Of a stretch of DNA of 64,000 nt, positions 61,553 through 64,000 are shown piece by piece (position 1 is the first letter of the stretch; each line of letters begins with the position of its first letter). The translations under genes were made by a program, and so were the position numbers. The notes beneath the pieces were generated by a model that did not search any database, was not told the origin of the DNA, and saw nothing but the letters and a program-made list of their open reading frames with translations. Source of the DNA: Phytoactinopolyspora halotolerans (GTDB taxonomy: Bacteria; Actinomycetota; Actinomycetes; Jiangellales; Jiangellaceae); assembly GCF_010550675.1 (NCBI RefSeq), contig NZ_JAAGOA010000004.1, positions 248,001 through 312,000 of the forward strand, given 5' to 3'.

Positions 61553-63278
61553 AGGAGGTGGCGCCGTCTCGGGCGATCAGAGTGATCAGGTCGGGACTGA
61601 TGCGCAGCCCCGAGGAGTCGACGTGCTTGTCGACGGCGCTCAGGCGCACGGTGTGCTGTCCGCGACGTAGCCGCATGCCGCCCAGATGCTCGGTCTTGAA
61701 CGACCGGACGGACACCGTCGACGTGTCTACCGTGCCGCCGATGCGCTCACCGTCGATCGTCACCGCTACCACGCCGCCGTTGGGCAGATGCCGGAACCGG
61801 ACATACACGTCGTAGTGCGCCGTGTGCTCGACGTCGACGGGTGCCTCGACATAGTCGCCGTAGTCGGCGGCGGCCAACTCCACCCGCCGTCCGCCGCTTG
61901 CCGCCGCGTCCTCGACGACGTTCGCCGCGAGATCGGTCCGGGGCCCCGCGAGGAACGGCAGGTCCTCGAATTCGGCGGAGAGCCGCACCGGCGGTCCGGA
62001 ACGTGGGGTGTCCGTACCGTCGGTCAGCCAGGCCACGTCGAACGTGGCGAAGGCGATCGTGCGCGAGAAGCTGGGTGTCACGCCGTCGGCGTGATCGCGG
62101 CCGTACAGCACGCCGATGCGACCGCCCGGCAGCGCGACGATGTCCGAGTACGACGCCGGCCCGTCCGTCAGCACCTTGTTGAACGGCCAGCTCGCGCCTT
62201 CGTCGTAGGAGATCGAGACAGTGAGGTTGCGCCGCCGCGGTGAGTCCGGCCGGCTGAACGCGATCCGGCTGGGTGCGTCGCTGCCGGGGCCGCCAGAGAT
62301 GCGAGTCACGCCGGTGTCGACCGCGTTGACGGGACGGGCGGCGGCGTCGAGCACCGGATCAGACCAGGTGCGGCCGCCATCGGTGCTGACGGAGACGATG
62401 CGCGGATGGATACCGCCGGCGGCGTACCGGCCGAACAGCGCGATCGAACCATCAGGTCGCTCCACGACGCGTGACTCGTTGACCGGATACGCACCGTCGA
62501 GGGGGACGCCGCCGGCGGCGTGCCACGTCTCGGCGCCTGGATCCAGCACGACGACGGAGACGCCGTACCTGCGCTCAGGGACCGGGTACGCGATCGCGCG
62601 ACGGTGCCAGACCGGCATCAGCAGCCGGCCGTCGCTGAGCTGGGTGCCATGTCCGGGACCGGGCATATGCAGTGTCCACTCGTGCGGATTCTCGTCGAAC
62701 AGCGACGTCACGTCCGTCGGATCAGACCAGGTGCGGCCGTCGTCGTCGCTGGTGACGACGTACACGCGGGATCGGTCTGGTGACCCGCCGGTGTTGCCCG
62801 GATCACGGAAGCACTCGGCATGGAAGAGATGGACGCGGCCGGTGGTGGTGTCCACCACCGGCGTCGGGTTGACGAACGACTGAGTCCCGTCGGAGCGGCG
62901 GACGTAGCGCAGCTCACCCCAGGTGCGCCCGCCGTCGGTGCTGCGCCGGCAGGCGATATGGTGCGGGTCGGCGTCGTGCTGGGTGATCCGGCCTTCGGCG
63001 AACGCCAGAACGGTTCCGGCCGGCGTCGCGGTCAAGCCGAAGACGTGGAATACCTCCAGGCCGTCCTCGCCGGCCTCGAAGACGACGGACTCGGCCACGT
63101 CTGCGCCGCCGCCCGTCGAGTTCCCGGGAGAAGCGGCCGTGGCGCGGGCCGGCGGCCCGGACGCGAGCGCCGCGGCCATGGCGGTGCCCGCGCCGAGTGC
63201 GAACGTGCGACGACTGATCTGTGCTGGTCGGGGGTTCGTTTCGGACTCTCGGGGACGGGGATCGGGCTGTGCGTACAC
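61548..63278 (-). CDS. Tat-exported sialidase-like protein
   Basis: 576 residues. The Tat motif SRRTFALGAG is at 22-31. The propeller has RSTDGGRTW, TSDDDGRTW and STDGGRTW Asp boxes, NESRVV, FGRY and PASYSDIVALPGG. The FRIP position reads FHVFG, again without the arginine. A C-terminal galactose-binding-like domain (about 445-570) ends the protein, which lacks the golvesin and fibronectin modules of its neighbours. GTG start at 63278 follows GGAGG by 8 bases. Its stop is provided by the TGATCA of the adjacent palindrome. The different export route suggests it folds with a cofactor or that the signal was acquired separately. Confidence 0.9.
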   Translation of the reverse strand: MYAQPDPRPRESETNPRPAQISRRTFALGAGTAMAAALASGPPARATAASPGNSTGGGADVAESVVFEAGEDGLEVFHVFGLTATPAGTVLAFAEGRITQHDADPHHIACRRSTDGGRTWGELRYVRRSDGTQSFVNPTPVVDTTTGRVHLFHAECFRDPGNTGGSPDRSRVYVVTSDDDGRTWSDPTDVTSLFDENPHEWTLHMPGPGHGTQLSDGRLLMPVWHRRAIAYPVPERRYGVSVVVLDPGAETWHAAGGVPLDGAYPVNESRVVERPDGSIALFGRYAAGGIHPRIVSVSTDGGRTWSDPVLDAAARPVNAVDTGVTRISGGPGSDAPSRIAFSRPDSPRRRNLTVSISYDEGASWPFNKVLTDGPASYSDIVALPGGRIGVLYGRDHADGVTPSFSRTIAFATFDVAWLTDGTDTPRSGPPVRLSAEFEDLPFLAGPRTDLAANVVEDAAASGGRRVELAAADYGDYVEAPVDVEHTAHYDVYVRFRHLPNGGVVAVTIDGERIGGTVDTSTVSVRSFKTEHLGGMRLRRGQHTVRLSAVDKHVDSSGLRISPDLITLIARDGATSS

Positions 63279-63455
63279 TGCTGATGCCTCCAGATCGTCT
63301 GCCGGGTCGCGTGCTCGTCGACGGGGTTGGCCGGTCCTTCCTTGTGGGGCTGTCCGCGGGTGGTGCGCTGTGTGCCGCAGCGGTGTCCCTGTGCTCGTGT
63401 GCGTTGCCGGTGTGCGTGCGGTGCGTCGTCGTCGGTTGCTTCGGCCGCGGGGCGA

Positions 63456-64000
63456 TCACCGCCGCCGGATCAGGTTGCTCTCGTGCGGGCGGAGGTACTC
63501 CGCGAGTGCGGTGCGCTCGTCCGGTGTGCACGGCAGCAGCGGCGGTGCGACGTGCGGTGGGCAGAGGCCGCGCTCGTCGAGGATCGCCTTGATCGTGGGC
63601 ACCCCGGGCCGGATGCGGTGGATGCCGCAGAGCTGGTCGACGACGGTCTGCCACGCATCCGCCGACACGTCGCCGTTGTCCTCGGCCGCGTCCTCGGCCG
63701 CGTCCCCGTCCGCGCATGGTGCGCCGGTTGCTTGTGCATGGTGCGCTGAGTGCACGTCCGAGCGTGACGGTGAACCGGTTTCTGGCGACGACTCAGCGCA
63801 CCATGCTCGATGCAGAGCGACGGCGACGTCCGGGGCGATGTTGGCGATGCCCGGAACGATGCCGTCGGCGCCGCCGCGCAGACCGTCCGCCAGGGCACCC
63901 TCGGCCCCTTGCCCCACGCCGAAGTCGGGACGTCGCGCGTGCGCGGTCTTGACCATATGCCGCAGCATGTCGAGGTCGCCTGAGCTGTCCTTGATCCCGA
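63456..64000 (-). CDS. DapA/NanA-family aldolase, partial, with an in-frame palindrome
   Basis: The C-terminal part of a pyruvate-dependent class I aldolase; the N-terminus is beyond the window. GIKDSSGD at the window edge carries the Schiff-base lysine. FGVGQGAEGALADGLRGGADGIVPGIANIAP is the next conserved strand, and the end (GVPTIKAILDERGL) matches the family. Position beside three sialidase-like genes suggests N-acetylneuraminate lyase or a related sugar-acid aldolase, though GIKDSSGD is not diagnostic. Between VALHRA and DAWQTVVDQL an insert of about 40 residues is encoded by a family D palindrome plus GDAAED repeats. Confidence 0.82.
   Translation of the reverse strand, partial: GIKDSSGDLDMLRHMVKTAHARRPDFGVGQGAEGALADGLRGGADGIVPGIANIAPDVAVALHRAWCAESSPETGSPSRSDVHSAHHAQATGAPCADGDAAEDAAEDNGDVSADAWQTVVDQLCGIHRIRPGVPTIKAILDERGLCPPHVAPPLLPCTPDERTALAEYLRPHESNLIRRR
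63713..63806 (+). repeat. Family D palindromic element, copy D3 (inside a gene)
   Basis: Half-unit GCATGGTGCGCCGG, then the full palindrome GCATGGTGCGCTGAGT...ACTCAGCGCACCATGC (63736-63806). Layout and length match D2. It is read in frame on the minus strand as WCAESSPETG...HHAQATGAPCA within the aldolase gene. Confidence 0.92.

Overview
The window is about 64 kb of very GC-rich DNA. It carries the conserved housekeeping backbone of an actinomycete chromosome: ribF, rpsO, pnp, an M16 peptidase gene, dapB, thyA, a dihydrofolate reductase gene, dapA, rnj, ftsK, rimO, pgsA, cinA and clgR, all in the usual actinobacterial order. GTG starts, Tat signal peptides, a sortase LPxTG protein and a SARP-type regulator fit Actinomycetota. 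A soil or plant-associated lineage (Jiangellales or Propionibacteriales-like) is a guess from gene content, not a measurement. I saw no rRNA, tRNA, CRISPR array, insertion sequence or prophage.

Layout: 1-7.2 kb holds an MFS exporter, ribF, rpsO, pnp and the M16 peptidase. 7.4-15.5 kb has a cell-wall-anchored 5'-nucleotidase, trmL, dapB, a small membrane protein, Tat-exported PhoD, a HesB-like protein and an ASCH-domain protein. 15.7-21.3 kb is accessory: a flavin oxidoreductase divergent from an XRE-cupin regulator, a GNAT, a bacterial nitric oxide synthase and a PrsW-type protease. 21.2-29.2 kb returns to the core (DHFR, thyA, dapA, rnj, ftsK). 29.2-36.2 kb is accessory (unknown protein, AbiEi-like protein, VOC protein, large SARP/NB-ARC regulator, RibD-like reductase). 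36.4-44.4 kb has rimO, pgsA, cinA and clgR interrupted by a Tat-SDR/MarR pair and an ABC exporter. 44.4-53.3 kb is accessory metabolism and transport, including a CPA2 antiporter fused to a UBP-type zinc finger. 53.4-64 kb is a secreted carbohydrate-degradation locus: three sialidase-fold proteins, one fused to a DUF6351 hydrolase, plus a partial DapA/NanA-family aldolase.

The most unusual feature is a dense set of dispersed palindromic elements of at least four sequence families (A: about 95 bp, 3 copies; B: 53-59 bp, 3 copies; C: 54-96 bp, 2 copies; D: about 93 bp, 3 copies) plus several single or related hairpins. They sit mainly at gene 3' ends. In four genes the TGA stop codon lies inside the element's TGATCA palindrome. 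Arm sequences differ between copies with matched changes on both sides, so the palindrome itself is conserved. Two copies lie inside reading frames: one extends the HesB-like protein, and one sits in frame inside the DapA-family aldolase. A second theme is in-frame minisatellite growth (units of about 18-27 bp) in many proteins, including inside the compact enzyme dihydrofolate reductase.

The three sialidase-like proteins keep Asp boxes and other sialidase landmarks, but all replace the FRIP arginine motif with a His-containing motif. Their substrate may therefore not be ordinary sialic acid.
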